Origin: CAZCDS01 sp964497585
Lineage (GTDB): Bacteria > Desulfobacterota > Desulfomonilia > Desulfomonilales > Desulfomonilaceae
Length of the DNA stretch: 64,000 bases
Direction: 5' to 3'
NCBI GenBank assembly: GCA_964497585.1
Contig: CAZCDS010000021.1
Location: forward strand, 32,778 to 96,777
Positions within the stretch are counted from its first letter, which is position 1, and each line of letters starts with the position of its first letter. Shown here one piece after another: positions 1 to 8,282 of the stretch. The notes below the pieces were generated by a model. It worked only from the letters and a program-made list of their open reading frames with translations, was not told the origin of the DNA and searched no databases. Position numbers and translations under genes: made by a program.

Positions 1-36
1 GGGTGCGTGCGGGCGGTGCAATGCAGGGGGGCTTTG

Positions 37-573
37 ATGAGAAGCAGAAGAAATCCAGACGGGAAGCGGACTTGCGGAACCGCCAATGTCATTGCCGCCT
101 GGTTGGGGGCTGGTACCGCCCTAATCACTTTTGTTGGTGCAGCGTTTGGTCTCTGGAAAGTCATGGGTGATGTGCGCCGTATCGACGGCGAAGTCAAAAC
201 CCTCACCAGAACCGCATGTCCCGTGACGGTAAAGATCACGCTGCCCCAACAGAACGACCCCGTCGGGACGAGGCTGACCCTCAAGGGAACGTGCACCTTT
301 GACGAACGCTGCCGCAACGTTTTCGTGATGATCAAGCCATTGGTTCCGGGTAAGGATCTCCGGTACGTCGCTGCAAGGTGTCAGGTCAATGAAATGGGGG
401 AATGGGGGACAAAGGTGGCATTGAACGAGGATCTGATCTTTGTTGATGCCGAGGCCCTTATCCAGGCCGTCGTGACCTCAAGTCCCACTACGTACCGGAT
501 CAATCAGATCCTACAGGTCCCGCCCTGGGAGGGGGCGCAGTCCATGCCTGTCAAGATAAGGAGGATCCGATGA
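37..573 (+). CDS. Hypothetical membrane-anchored protein with Ig-like C-terminal domain
   Basis: Function unknown. The 178-aa reading from ATG 37 is preferred over the GTG at 7 because a run of six G lies about 6 nt upstream. A hydrophobic segment near residues 18-40 (VIAAWLGAGTALITFVGAAF) is a signal anchor. A short polar stalk follows, then a beta-rich domain with several Cys (TACP, GTCTFDERC). The end overlaps the next ORF by an ATGA junction, so the two are probably translated together. The C-terminal half resembles that of the protein at 1126-1881 (same order: TM, stalk, Cys, sandwich-like domain), so they look like diverged paralogs. No enzymatic motif is visible. Confidence 0.6.
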   Translation: MRSRRNPDGKRTCGTANVIAAWLGAGTALITFVGAAFGLWKVMGDVRRIDGEVKTLTRTACPVTVKITLPQQNDPVGTRLTLKGTCTFDERCRNVFVMIKPLVPGKDLRYVAARCQVNEMGEWGTKVALNEDLIFVDAEALIQAVVTSSPTTYRINQILQVPPWEGAQSMPVKIRRIR

Positions 574-998
574 AACGCATACTCGGTCTCACGTTGGTTG
601 TTTTGGCGCTTCTGGTGATGACTGTCTCTCCAGCCGTCGGGCAGGTGAGTATCACCATTGACAACATCGTTGCCAATGGTTTCATCACCGGCCACGTGAA
701 GGGACTGAATGCGTCCCAATACGGGAATTTCAAAGTGCTCGTGTACGTGCACACGGATAAATGGTACATCCATCCCTATGCGCAAGGCGGCGAAGGCAAA
801 TCCTTCGCGTCCATCGGAGCAGGGGGGGTCTGGAAAATGGGGACCGTAAGACGCCGCTTCAAGGCCGACAGTCTGGCCGCACTACTCGTCCACAGCAACT
901 ATCCTGCCCCCCCGACGGCCATGACGCTTGCCGATCTGCAATTCTCGGCCATCAAGGTGATGGCCCTGGTGGGAACCAAATACTATGGACGCCTTTAA
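570..998 (+). CDS. Hypothetical secreted protein
   Basis: A 142-aa protein with a clear Sec signal peptide (MKRILGLTLVVLALLVMTVS, cleavage likely after PAVG), so it should be periplasmic or secreted. The mature part is beta-rich with many aromatic residues and contains no Cys. I recognise no family. The start is well supported: AGGAGG lies 5 nt upstream of ATG 570, and the ATG overlaps the stop of the preceding gene. It sits between two related membrane-anchored proteins, suggesting a small envelope module of unknown role. Confidence 0.6.
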   Translation: MKRILGLTLVVLALLVMTVSPAVGQVSITIDNIVANGFITGHVKGLNASQYGNFKVLVYVHTDKWYIHPYAQGGEGKSFASIGAGGVWKMGTVRRRFKADSLAALLVHSNYPAPPTAMTLADLQFSAIKVMALVGTKYYGRL

Positions 999-1125
999 CG
1001 GTAGGGCAATTGGGGCGTGTTGGGGATTCGTTCCTTCAGGGTGGTGTGACGACAAGCCAACGCCACCCGCCACGCTAATTTCGGTTTCTTGATCCTTTGC
1101 CGCCATTGGTAGGAGGTAAGGCGAA

Positions 1126-1881
1126 ATGTCTCAGTCGGCTGAGAACGATAGTACCTCGGCTGGGAAGGACAGAACCTCCGCTGAGGAAGGCAGAACCATC
1201 AGAGAGAAAATCAGAATCTGGGTTGACAAGTGGTACAGATTGATAACTTTGTTAGCTTCGTTAGCTGCCATAACAGTGAGCATCTTCAGTACCTGGAAAT
1301 CTGAGAAAGCCGTTACCATAGGTGAAAAGGCGCACACGGAGGTACAATTCGTGGGCAACCAGGTGCGGCGAAACGAAGTCCTTTTGGACAAGGTTAAGGA
1401 GGGGCTGTCGAAAGTGAGCGGTGACGTGAACTTACTGAAAGATTGGGGTAATCGGATAAGCCAGTCATGTTGTCCGAAAGGCGCGACACTCCCTCCGGTC
1501 CTATTTGCTTCCGGGCCTATGCTTGGGATTGGATCTCCCAAACCCAACGCAACGGTCGGCGGTCAGGCGGCCGTCAGCGGGTGGGTCAGGACGCCGAAGC
1601 CTTCTCAATACGTGTTCATCATCTTGGAAGCGACATTCCGTGAGCCGTCTCGACGATGGTACGTATCGGACATGGTCCAGGTGGAGGGCACCGGCCTGTG
1701 GGCCGGGGTCGCACGACTGGACAAATTCGAGGTCAAGCAAGGTGAAAAAGTCAACATCATGGCCGAACTCAGCGGTCAGAGTGACCAATATAAGGTTCCT
1801 TTTCCTGGTCCCCTCCCTGGAGGACCGAAAGGTGCAGAAGAGTCGAGAGCCTCGGTGCTGGTTGAACGAAAGCCTCGTTAA
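1126..1881 (+). CDS. Hypothetical membrane-anchored protein, paralog of the gene at 37-573
   Basis: A 251-aa protein with a Ser/Thr/Glu-rich N-terminal tail of about 35 residues. One TM helix follows (near 36-58, LITLLASLAAITVSIF), then a heptad-like polar stalk (59-110), a vicinal CC pair (SQSCCPKG) and a C-terminal sandwich-like domain of about 100 residues. AGGAGG precedes ATG 1126 by 9 nt. The arrangement matches the protein at 37-573, and the C-terminal domains share a similar pattern (…V-x-G-x-V/L-x-G…V-F-V/I-x-I…). No catalytic motif is visible. The function cannot be assigned; a periplasmic-facing binding domain on a stalk is the most that can be said. Confidence 0.6.
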   Translation: MSQSAENDSTSAGKDRTSAEEGRTIREKIRIWVDKWYRLITLLASLAAITVSIFSTWKSEKAVTIGEKAHTEVQFVGNQVRRNEVLLDKVKEGLSKVSGDVNLLKDWGNRISQSCCPKGATLPPVLFASGPMLGIGSPKPNATVGGQAAVSGWVRTPKPSQYVFIILEATFREPSRRWYVSDMVQVEGTGLWAGVARLDKFEVKQGEKVNIMAELSGQSDQYKVPFPGPLPGGPKGAEESRASVLVERKPR

Positions 1882-2430
1882 TGTCATCCAGTGCGTCACG
1901 CATGTAGGTTGCTGCTGCCACGGCAGAGTGACGCCCGAAAGTCCATGCCACGTCTCGCGTCAAGAAAGCCGTCCTCCGTCGACCTCAGTGTGCTGAAGCT
2001 TTTCCATCGTGCTCCTCTTGCCATTACCGGTGCTTTGGGGTAAAGAGGGGACTATCCGGCGAGCGATGCAATGAATTCGCAGTGGTTCTCCCATGGGGAA
2101 CATATGTCTGATGCCGGTCTTGACGCTCTTCGGAATCCTGAGAGGGGAGTGCCCCCTCCAGGAGCGTCCCGATTGAAAGACCGCGGGCGCGGATGAATTT
2201 AATCGGAAAAGGACTGCTTCGGTAACCAGTTGGGACGTAACCTTGAATTATGCTTTCACTTTATGCCGGAAGCCTGCTATATTACAGGATACTGGCATTT
2301 CTGCCGCGGCCGGAGGCTGCGGTGAATCATCGTCAACCGCGCGGCATGGCGTGCGGGGTGAAAATAGGACGGACGGAGGCGCGGCCGGGACCCGGGTAAA
2401 ATCCCCGAGGGCCCGTTGCGGTAAGGACTA
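1882..2430. other. Intergenic region upstream of the carbamoyltransferase
   Basis: No convincing coding frame. It holds a probable promoter at 2255-2283 followed by a GC-rich leader of about 140 nt that could fold extensively. I could not match the leader to a riboswitch class I know. A short hairpin-like AGGGG-AGTG-CCCCT occurs near 2144-2158. Confidence 0.4.
2255..2283 (+). promoter_or_regulatory. Candidate sigma-70 promoter for the carbamoyltransferase cassette
   Basis: TTCACT, 17-bp spacer, TATATT. The -10 box matches 5 of 6 consensus bases and the -35 box 4 of 6. The only gene downstream is the carbamoyltransferase at 2431. Confidence 0.4.
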
Positions 2431-4251
2431 ATGAACATACTCGGAATTTCAGCCTTTTATCACGACAGCGCGGCCGCGCTCATCAGGGACGGCGAGATCA
2501 CGGCCGCGGCTCAGCAGGAGCGATTCTCTCGGGTCAAGCACGATCACCGCTTCCCGGAGGACGCCATTGCGTACTGTCTGAAGGAGGCGGGGCTCACCGG
2601 GAACGACCTCGATTACGTGGTTTTCTACGACAAGCCCTTTATCAAGTTCGAACGGATCCTGGAGACCTATCTCGGGTTCGCCCCGAGAGGCTGGGCCTCC
2701 TTCCTGATGGCGATGCCGCTGTGGCTCAAGCAGAAGCTTCACGTGCCCAAGCTGATCCGCAAGAGCCTCGGCGGGTATGAAGGCAAGCTCCTCTTTCCCG
2801 AGCATCACGAATCCCACGCGGCGAGCGCTTTCTTCCCGTCGCCCTACAAGAGGGCGGCCTTCCTGACCATGGACGGCGTGGGCGAGTGGACCACCACGAG
2901 TTGGGGCGTGGGCGAAGGGAACAAGATTCGTATCGATTACGAGATCAAGTTCCCGCATTCTCTGGGTCTTTTGTATTCCGCATTCACGTACTTCACGGGC
3001 TTCAAGGTCAACTCGGGCGAGTACAAGCTCATGGGACTCGCGCCGTACGGCGAGCCCGCGTACGTCGACGTGATCCTCAACGAACTCATTGACGTGAAGG
3101 AGGACGGGTCCTTCAGGATGAACATGGATCACTTCACGTACCCGTACGGGCTTACGATGACGGGAAAGGCCTTTGAGAAGCTCTTCGGCGGCCCGGCCCG
3201 ACCGAGGGAAGGCCGGATGACCCAGAGAGAAATGGACCTGGCCAGGTCGATTCAGGTGGTCACCGAAGAGGTGATGCTCAGAACGGCTCGGCACATCCAC
3301 AAGCAAACCGGAGAGAAGTACCTCTGCCTGGCCGGCGGTGTCGCGCTCAACTGCGTGGGAAACGGTCGGATTCTCCGCGAGAGCCCCTTTGAAGACATCT
3401 GGATTCAGCCGGCCGCGGGCGATGCCGGGGGCGCGCTCGGCGCGGCGCTCTTCGCTTGGCACCAGTTGCTCGGAAAAGAGCGCACGGTGGACGAAAAGAA
3501 CGATTTGCAGCACGGATCCTACCTTGGGCCGGTATACTCCGAGGCCCAAATCAAGGCCTTTCTCGACGAGAAGGGCTATCCATACGAATACCTGGGTAAC
3601 GGTCTGTTGCCGGAAAGGGTCGCGGACATCATCGGTCAGGAGAAGGTTGTGGGATGGTTCCAGGGGAGGATGGAATTCGGACCGAGGGCCTTGGGATCGA
3701 GGTCGATCATCGGTGATGCGCGCAGTCCCAAGATGCAGTCGCAGATGAATCTCAAGATCAAGTATCGGGAGAGTTTCCGGCCCTTTGCGCCGTCCGTGCT
3801 CAACGAGGAAGTGAGCAACTACTTCCAAATAGACCGTTCCTCGCCGTACATGCTCCTCGTGGCATACGTCGAGGAGAAGATCCGGCGCAGGATGACCGAC
3901 GAAGAAGAGAAACTGTGGGGTATCGACAAACTCAACGTGAGCCGGTCCGAGATCCCTGCGATCACCCATGTGGACTACTCGGCCAGACTCCAGACGGTGC
4001 ACGAAGAAACCAATCCCCTGTACCACAAGATGATCAAGGCGTTTCAAGACAAGACCGGATGCCCGGTCATTGTGAACACCTCCTTCAATGTCAGGGGAGA
4101 GCCCATTGTTCAGAGCCCCGAGGATGCCTATCTCTGTTTCATGAGGACGGAGATGGACTACCTGGTGCTCGGGCCCTTCCTTCTGGACAAGCAGAAACAG
4201 CCGGAACTGGTCGGAGACTCGGATTGGCGGAGCCAGTTCGAGCTCGACTAG
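2431..4251 (+). CDS. NodU/CmcH-family carbamoyltransferase
   Basis: A 606-aa protein of the usual family length. It should transfer a carbamoyl group from carbamoyl phosphate, via a carbamoyl-adenylate, to a hydroxyl of a small molecule or glycan. The N-terminal half is ASKHA/Kae1-like (start MNILGISAFYHDSAAALI; metal/nucleotide motif EHHESHAASAFFPSP near residue 129; DGVGEW; GGVALNCVGNGRI). The C-terminal half is the YrdC-like carbamoyl-adenylate domain (GWFQGRMEFGPRALGSRSI, then FRPFAPSVL and NTSFNVRGEP). Downstream lie an SxtJ-like membrane protein, a DUF5989 peptide and an SGNH hydrolase, a combination seen together in many bacteria. The real acceptor is unknown. The family call is firm; the pathway is not. 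Confidence 0.93.
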   Translation: MNILGISAFYHDSAAALIRDGEITAAAQQERFSRVKHDHRFPEDAIAYCLKEAGLTGNDLDYVVFYDKPFIKFERILETYLGFAPRGWASFLMAMPLWLKQKLHVPKLIRKSLGGYEGKLLFPEHHESHAASAFFPSPYKRAAFLTMDGVGEWTTTSWGVGEGNKIRIDYEIKFPHSLGLLYSAFTYFTGFKVNSGEYKLMGLAPYGEPAYVDVILNELIDVKEDGSFRMNMDHFTYPYGLTMTGKAFEKLFGGPARPREGRMTQREMDLARSIQVVTEEVMLRTARHIHKQTGEKYLCLAGGVALNCVGNGRILRESPFEDIWIQPAAGDAGGALGAALFAWHQLLGKERTVDEKNDLQHGSYLGPVYSEAQIKAFLDEKGYPYEYLGNGLLPERVADIIGQEKVVGWFQGRMEFGPRALGSRSIIGDARSPKMQSQMNLKIKYRESFRPFAPSVLNEEVSNYFQIDRSSPYMLLVAYVEEKIRRRMTDEEEKLWGIDKLNVSRSEIPAITHVDYSARLQTVHEETNPLYHKMIKAFQDKTGCPVIVNTSFNVRGEPIVQSPEDAYLCFMRTEMDYLVLGPFLLDKQKQPELVGDSDWRSQFELD

Positions 4252-4403
4252 GGCTTCTGGTGCAGGAAACGACAATGCGGGCCGGGCTGAGGAATTCTCC
4301 CGGAGTCCGGCGTTAACTTCAGGGGCCCTGCATGCAGCGCTGGCGCCGCCCACGAACCGGTCCTCCGACGGTTTCCCCAAGTGGCCGCACGGATAAGAAA
4401 GCA

Positions 4404-4841
4404 ATGAACATTATTAGGGAAATAGCAGACGAGATAAAAACGATTTACCGAGAGCCGACGAATAGGGATCTGAACATCCTGGCGATTCTCTTTCTCGTGC
4501 TTCCCTCGGCGATCGGGCTGATGTGGGTCTTTTGGAAAGGATCGCAATCAGGCTACTACTGGATCGCCGCGGGCATTGCGCTCGCCCTGTGCAGGGCGGT
4601 ACCGCCCCTTTTCCGGGGGATCTACAGGGTCTGGATCAGCCTGTCGGTGATTCTGGGCTATTTTATCTCACGCATCCTGTTGACAATCATATTCTTTGTC
4701 GTGATAATTCCTACAGGTTTTCTGATGCGTCTCTTCGGGAAGGACCCCATGGACAGGAAACTCGATCCGGCCGCGGAAACGTACTGGATCAAACGAGAGG
4801 TTGAGCAGCCGGATCCGGAGAGATACGAAAGGCAGTTCTGA
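4404..4841 (+). CDS. SxtJ-family membrane protein
   Basis: A 145-aa membrane protein with hydrophobic helices near residues 24-42, 50-70 and 80-112 and a charged C-terminal tail ending in DPERYERQF. This matches the SxtJ family, named for a saxitoxin-cluster gene and habitually adjacent to carbamoyltransferases. No biochemical role is established for the family. I chose ATG 4404 (MNIIREIADEIKTIYREP) rather than the frame-open ATG at 4332 because the first 24 residues of the longer reading are Arg/Pro-rich and unlike the family. Confidence 0.75.
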   Translation: MNIIREIADEIKTIYREPTNRDLNILAILFLVLPSAIGLMWVFWKGSQSGYYWIAAGIALALCRAVPPLFRGIYRVWISLSVILGYFISRILLTIIFFVVIIPTGFLMRLFGKDPMDRKLDPAAETYWIKREVEQPDPERYERQF

Positions 4842-4880
4842 ATGGCGCTCAAAGGGAGCGTCCGACGAGGAGGATATTCC

Positions 4881-5033
4881 ATGTCACTTGTCAAGGAATT
4901 CTGGGATTTCATGAAGGTCCGCAAGAAGTTCTGGCTTGCGCCGATTCTCATTGTCCTGGTGATTCTGTCGGCGTTCATCATCTTGGCGGCCAGTTCACCG
5001 GTTGCCGCGCCGTTCATCTACACGCTCTTCTAG
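4881..5033 (+). CDS. DUF5989 family small membrane protein
   Basis: A 50-aa peptide (MSLVKEFWDFMKVRKKFWLAPI…) with one TM helix near residues 17-40 and an invariant-looking N-terminal FWDFMKVRKKFWL block typical of DUF5989. AGGAGG at about 7 nt upstream of ATG 4881 fixes the start. The longer in-frame reading from 4842 lacks such a site. It is the third gene of the carbamoyltransferase cassette. Function unknown; its size and constant linkage suggest a structural or anchoring partner of the SxtJ-like protein. Confidence 0.8.
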   Translation: MSLVKEFWDFMKVRKKFWLAPILIVLVILSAFIILAASSPVAAPFIYTLF

Positions 5034-5071
5034 CGAAGGGCCGGAACGTATTTCCAGGACGCGCAGGGATG

Positions 5072-5095
5072 AGCCGGGCCCATGATGGCCCGGCT
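5072..5095. terminator. Hairpin after the DUF5989 gene
   Basis: Perfect 9-bp stem AGCCGGGCC / GGCCCGGCT with loop CATGAT, 38 nt after the DUF5989 stop. There is no U-tract, so it may attenuate or stabilise the mRNA rather than act as a classical terminator. Confidence 0.45.
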
Positions 5096-5344
5096 TCCGT
5101 GCGCTAAGTGTCCGACTTCCGCGCATTGCCACGTCGGGTCGCAGTACGTTTCTTTGTCCGATTTTCGCGCAGGACCGGCCTGAGAATCCCCGGAATTCAT
5201 GTCGACTTTCATGCGCTGAATGGCACAACAGGACACGAGAATGCTGAGGGGGCGGTGCTGTGCCGCAAGTGACGGGCTGCCGCACCCTGAGTGTCAGAGG
5301 AGTTGCCACGAGGAGCACACAACACCATTTGGCTCTCCCGATCA

Positions 5345-5369
5345 TCCCCTCTGCCCTTGTGAGAGGGGA
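5345..5369. repeat. REP-like hairpin, copy 1
   Basis: TCCCCTCT and AGAGGGGA form a perfect 8-bp stem around GCCCTTGTG, followed by a T-rich stretch (AGTTTCTTTT). The loop word GCCCTTGT recurs in the hairpin at 16434-16462, suggesting a dispersed family of intergenic elements. Confidence 0.4.
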
Positions 5370-5578
5370 GTTTCTTTTGGTCCCTGTTCCTCCGACAGCG
5401 GATCGGGGCAGGGAGACCGTGGCGCGTTTGATGCGCGCCAGTACCACACAAGGAGCGATTCTCGAGAGTAACCGCCCATTCGCGGGATATTTTCTCTCGT
5501 GCGGCAGACTTTCCGGCCTGTCAATCCCGAGGCATTCGGGAGCATCGCTGTGACCGAAGAATTTCAGGAGAGGAGCGG

Positions 5579-7393
5579 ATGAGCGAACTCCCAGCTCACA
5601 AGGAAGAGATGGCCCCTACGGAAGAGAAAGGAACTCCCGGGGCCTCGGCCGCCGACTCAGGGAAGTCCGAAGCACGTCGCCCGGTCCGCAGCGTGTGGAA
5701 GACCTTTGTCTTTACCGTCCTGTATCTGGTTTTTCTTGTGGCGGTGGTCGCGGGCATTCTCGCGGGACTGGAGTACTACGCGTATCTCCAGATCAAGGCT
5801 TCGCCATTGGGAAAGGCGTACGCGGGCCGTGACCTCGACCCCGCGCGGCAAAGCTCCCAGAAGGTGGCGCCTCAGTTCGGGTACGAGCCGACCCCCGGCT
5901 TCGTTGCAGTCCGGAACACGAAGTTCGGCAATTCGTACGAGTACATCAACGACCAGAGTTTCAAGGAGTTCGACGACGTCCCGCTGGCAAAACCCAAGGA
6001 CGAATTCCGCGTATTCGTAACGGGCGGGTCCGTGGTCTACGGTCGGGGACCTGTGCCGCCTGCAGACAAGGTGACCGAATTCTACGAGGTGACCCACCGC
6101 TGGACCATTCCGCACATCATGCAGGAGTTGCTCAATGCAGACCCCCGGGTCCGAGAAAAGATAGGAGGCAAGAAGGTCAGGGTGATCAATGCCGGGGTCG
6201 CGGGCCACGTCATTCAGAACGACCTGATGCGATATCTCGCCAAGCTGAGACTGTATAGTCCCGACGCGATCGTCTCGCTGGACGGTGCCAACGAGGTCCC
6301 CGCGGTGGCGCGCGCCTTCCGGGACTGGAACTACTTCACGGAAGGCCAGTACTACGACGTAATCAATCAGATCATGAGCATGAGTCCCGAAGGGCTCCTG
6401 AACTATCTGGCCCTCTGGCTCAAAAGGAACACCTATTTCTTCGCGTGGCTCTCCATGAGAAAAGGACAGGCGCCCGGCATCCTCATGGAGAACGTAGGGT
6501 TCGTTGCTTACCCCCGGGAGCCGACCCCGGAGGAAATAAATTTCCTCAAGCGAAACGTCCGGCAGGTTGCGGACGTGTTGGCGATCTACCACAAGACGCT
6601 CGAGACCGACAAGGTTCCCCACGTTTTTGCGCTTCAGCCGATGTTCCGCAACTGCAAGAAGAAGCGCACTCCCATGGAACAGAGGATCGAGCAGATCACC
6701 GGCATGCAGAAAGTCGGGTACTACGACGCGGTGGAGACCTACGATCTTATCGTGGACACCGCGAAGAAGCGGGTTGCCGAGGAGGGTCTGGAAGTCCTGG
6801 ATCTCACGAAGATTTTCGACAACGTGCACACCTGGGTTTTCACCGACTGGTGCCATTTGACGAACGGCGCCAACTATATCTTGGCTAAAGCACTGGTAAA
6901 TCGGATGAAGAAGGACGTCTTCGGACTGTCGCTGCGCCCTTCCGATCGGCTTGAGGAGCCTCTTGATGCGTACTTCACCGACTATGCCAAGCACGCCAGG
7001 GTCCTCGTAGGAGGTGCTTTCGTCAACCCAGGGCTGCACATTCTCAAAGGATATCCGGGTAAGAAACTGCTTGAAGTCGATCCCCGCGCCGGTGGCGGCA
7101 ACAATTCGGTGGTGCTCGATCTCGGAAAGAGTGTTCCCGTGTCAAGGCTTCGGATAGTCTGGGCGGACAAGGAATCTGTCCCCCGTTCCTGGAAGATCGA
7201 TTTCTCAGAGGACGGCAAGAGCTGGAAAGGATGGGCCGCGTTCAATCCAGCGGTCACGGATGACTTCGACCAGTGGCCCGGATTCGAATACTACGCGGCC
7301 GACGACAGCCCCGCGAGATACGTACGGTACTCGCCCGCGGGAGAAGACGCAAAGAAGCCGATCAGATTGCGTCAGTTGAGTCTTTTCAAGTGA
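5579..7393 (+). CDS. Membrane-anchored SGNH/GDSL-like hydrolase with C-terminal discoidin-like domain
   Basis: A 604-aa protein. A charged cytoplasmic tail (1-42) leads into a TM helix (43-68, VFTVLYLVFLVAVVAGIL). The SGNH fold follows outside the inner membrane: GGSVVYGRG (block I, nucleophile Ser in place of GDS), INAGVAGH (block II/III), DGANE (variant of GxND) and DWCHLTNGANY (block V, Asp/His). The last ~130 residues (NNSVVLDLGKSVPVSRLRIVWADKE…RYVRYSP) resemble an F5/8 type C (discoidin) carbohydrate-binding module. An esterase or acyltransferase acting on a glycan or lipid at the periplasmic face fits best. It closes the carbamoyltransferase cassette. Confidence 0.8.
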   Translation: MSELPAHKEEMAPTEEKGTPGASAADSGKSEARRPVRSVWKTFVFTVLYLVFLVAVVAGILAGLEYYAYLQIKASPLGKAYAGRDLDPARQSSQKVAPQFGYEPTPGFVAVRNTKFGNSYEYINDQSFKEFDDVPLAKPKDEFRVFVTGGSVVYGRGPVPPADKVTEFYEVTHRWTIPHIMQELLNADPRVREKIGGKKVRVINAGVAGHVIQNDLMRYLAKLRLYSPDAIVSLDGANEVPAVARAFRDWNYFTEGQYYDVINQIMSMSPEGLLNYLALWLKRNTYFFAWLSMRKGQAPGILMENVGFVAYPREPTPEEINFLKRNVRQVADVLAIYHKTLETDKVPHVFALQPMFRNCKKKRTPMEQRIEQITGMQKVGYYDAVETYDLIVDTAKKRVAEEGLEVLDLTKIFDNVHTWVFTDWCHLTNGANYILAKALVNRMKKDVFGLSLRPSDRLEEPLDAYFTDYAKHARVLVGGAFVNPGLHILKGYPGKKLLEVDPRAGGGNNSVVLDLGKSVPVSRLRIVWADKESVPRSWKIDFSEDGKSWKGWAAFNPAVTDDFDQWPGFEYYAADDSPARYVRYSPAGEDAKKPIRLRQLSLFK

Positions 7394-7431
7394 TGCTTCG
7401 CGGAAATCTCTGGGGGCGGTGGGAAATTCAT

Positions 7432-7460
7432 TTGGAACATTGCCTGTCATAAGGTATAAA
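7432..7460 (+). promoter_or_regulatory. Sigma-70 promoter for rpmI-rplT-pheST
   Basis: TTGGAA (7432-7437), 17-bp spacer, TATAAA (7455-7460), 65 bp before rpmI. Both boxes are near consensus, and the upstream gene is unrelated, so this is the likely start of the ribosomal/phe operon. Confidence 0.6.
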
Positions 7461-7524
7461 AAGAGTTTTAGTTCGATCTGGCGCCCGACCGCTTACCCGA
7501 GGCGTCGAATCCGGAGAAGGAACC

Positions 7525-7722
7525 ATGCCGAAGATCAAAACATGCCGGGGCGCGGCAAAGCGATTCACCGTGCTCAAGAGCGGAAGAGTGAAGAGAAAAA
7601 AGGCCTATCACAGCCATATACTCACCACCAAGACCACCAAGAGGAAACGGGGCCTCAGGAAGATGACACTCGTCGACGCCAAGGACCTCCGACAAGTGCG
7701 AAGGCTCCTGCCGTACGGATAG
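7525..7722 (+). CDS. rpmI: 50S ribosomal protein L35
   Basis: 65 aa, the standard L35 length. MPKIKTCRGAAKRFTVLKSGRVKRKKAYHSH matches the conserved N-terminus, with the usual TTKTTKRKRGLRK basic block. It binds 23S rRNA in the large subunit. In most bacteria infC lies just upstream. Here an SGNH hydrolase does, and a promoter sits directly before rpmI, so the L20-controlled infC leader is not in this window. Followed after 79 bp by rplT. Confidence 0.97.
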   Translation: MPKIKTCRGAAKRFTVLKSGRVKRKKAYHSHILTTKTTKRKRGLRKMTLVDAKDLRQVRRLLPYG

Positions 7723-7801
7723 CCGGCGCGGTCGGTTCGCCAGAATTCCTGTAAGCCGTTGCCGGTGGGGACGGTTTTTCATCCCGTCTAAGGAGTAGTT
7801 G

Positions 7802-8161
7802 ATGCCCAGAGCACGATGTGTGCCCGCAAGCCGGGCGAGACGCAAGAAAATACTCAAAGCGGCCAAAGGCTACGTAGGGGGCCGCAGCAGGACCTTACGA
7901 CAGGCCAAGGATACAGTCGAGAAGGCGCTCTGTTATGCGTACCGGGACCGCAGAGCCCGCAAGCGGGATTTCCGACGCCTCTGGATTACGCGGATAAACG
8001 CTGCCGCCCGCATGAACGGGCTCGCGTACAATCGGTTCATCGAAGGACTGAAGAAGGCCGATATCGTACTTGATCGCAAGATCCTTGCCGACATCGCGGT
8101 GACCGACCCGGCCGGGTTCACGAACATCGTTCAGCAGGCCAGGTCAGCATTGGAAGCCTGA
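7802..8161 (+). CDS. rplT: 50S ribosomal protein L20
   Basis: 119 aa, full length for L20, an early 23S rRNA assembly protein. Family signatures MPRARCVPASRARRKKILKAAKGY and WITRINAAARMNGLAYNRFI are intact. A TTG at 7799 is in frame, but ATG 7802, with AGGAG about 8 nt upstream, gives the conserved MPR start. The operon continues into pheS after 121 bp with no terminator. Confidence 0.97.
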   Translation: MPRARCVPASRARRKKILKAAKGYVGGRSRTLRQAKDTVEKALCYAYRDRRARKRDFRRLWITRINAAARMNGLAYNRFIEGLKKADIVLDRKILADIAVTDPAGFTNIVQQARSALEA

Positions 8162-8282
8162 AAACAACCTTTGACATGCGGTGCGGCTCCGACGGAGGTC
8201 AGGACGGCAGAGCAGCCCTTTGCGGCGAGAATCTCTGATCCGGCATCCGTTTCAGGCCGCGTCTGCTTGTGGACAGGGGATT

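Larger units (their letters stand above)
5034..5578. other. Intergenic region with two hairpins
   Basis: No gene is supported. It holds a strong hairpin at 5072-5095, a second hairpin at 5345-5369, and an imperfect direct repeat TGTCCGAC/T-TTTCCGCGCA at 5109-5125 and 5155-5171. No -10/-35 pair stands out upstream of the SGNH gene. Confidence 0.45.

Noticed and set aside
2290..2430. GC-rich leader before the carbamoyltransferase as a riboswitch
   Set aside because: I compared it with cobalamin, TPP, SAM/SAH, c-di-GMP and fluoride signatures by eye and none of the conserved boxes is present.
2449..4404. Long minus-strand open frame (651 codons) opposite the carbamoyltransferase
   Set aside because: It lies entirely on the complement of a strongly conserved gene, and its translation is rich in His/Arg/Glu with no domain. 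A GC-rich antisense artefact.
5109..5171. Direct repeat TGTCCGAC/T…CGCGCA as an insertion-sequence end or shared GTGTC enhancer
   Set aside because: Only two imperfect copies 46 bp apart, no transposase, and no GTGTC-N9-GACAC spacing.
5657..7039. 460-codon minus-strand frame opposite the SGNH gene
   Set aside because: Antisense shadow of a gene with visible catalytic motifs; no ribosome binding site or motif of its own.
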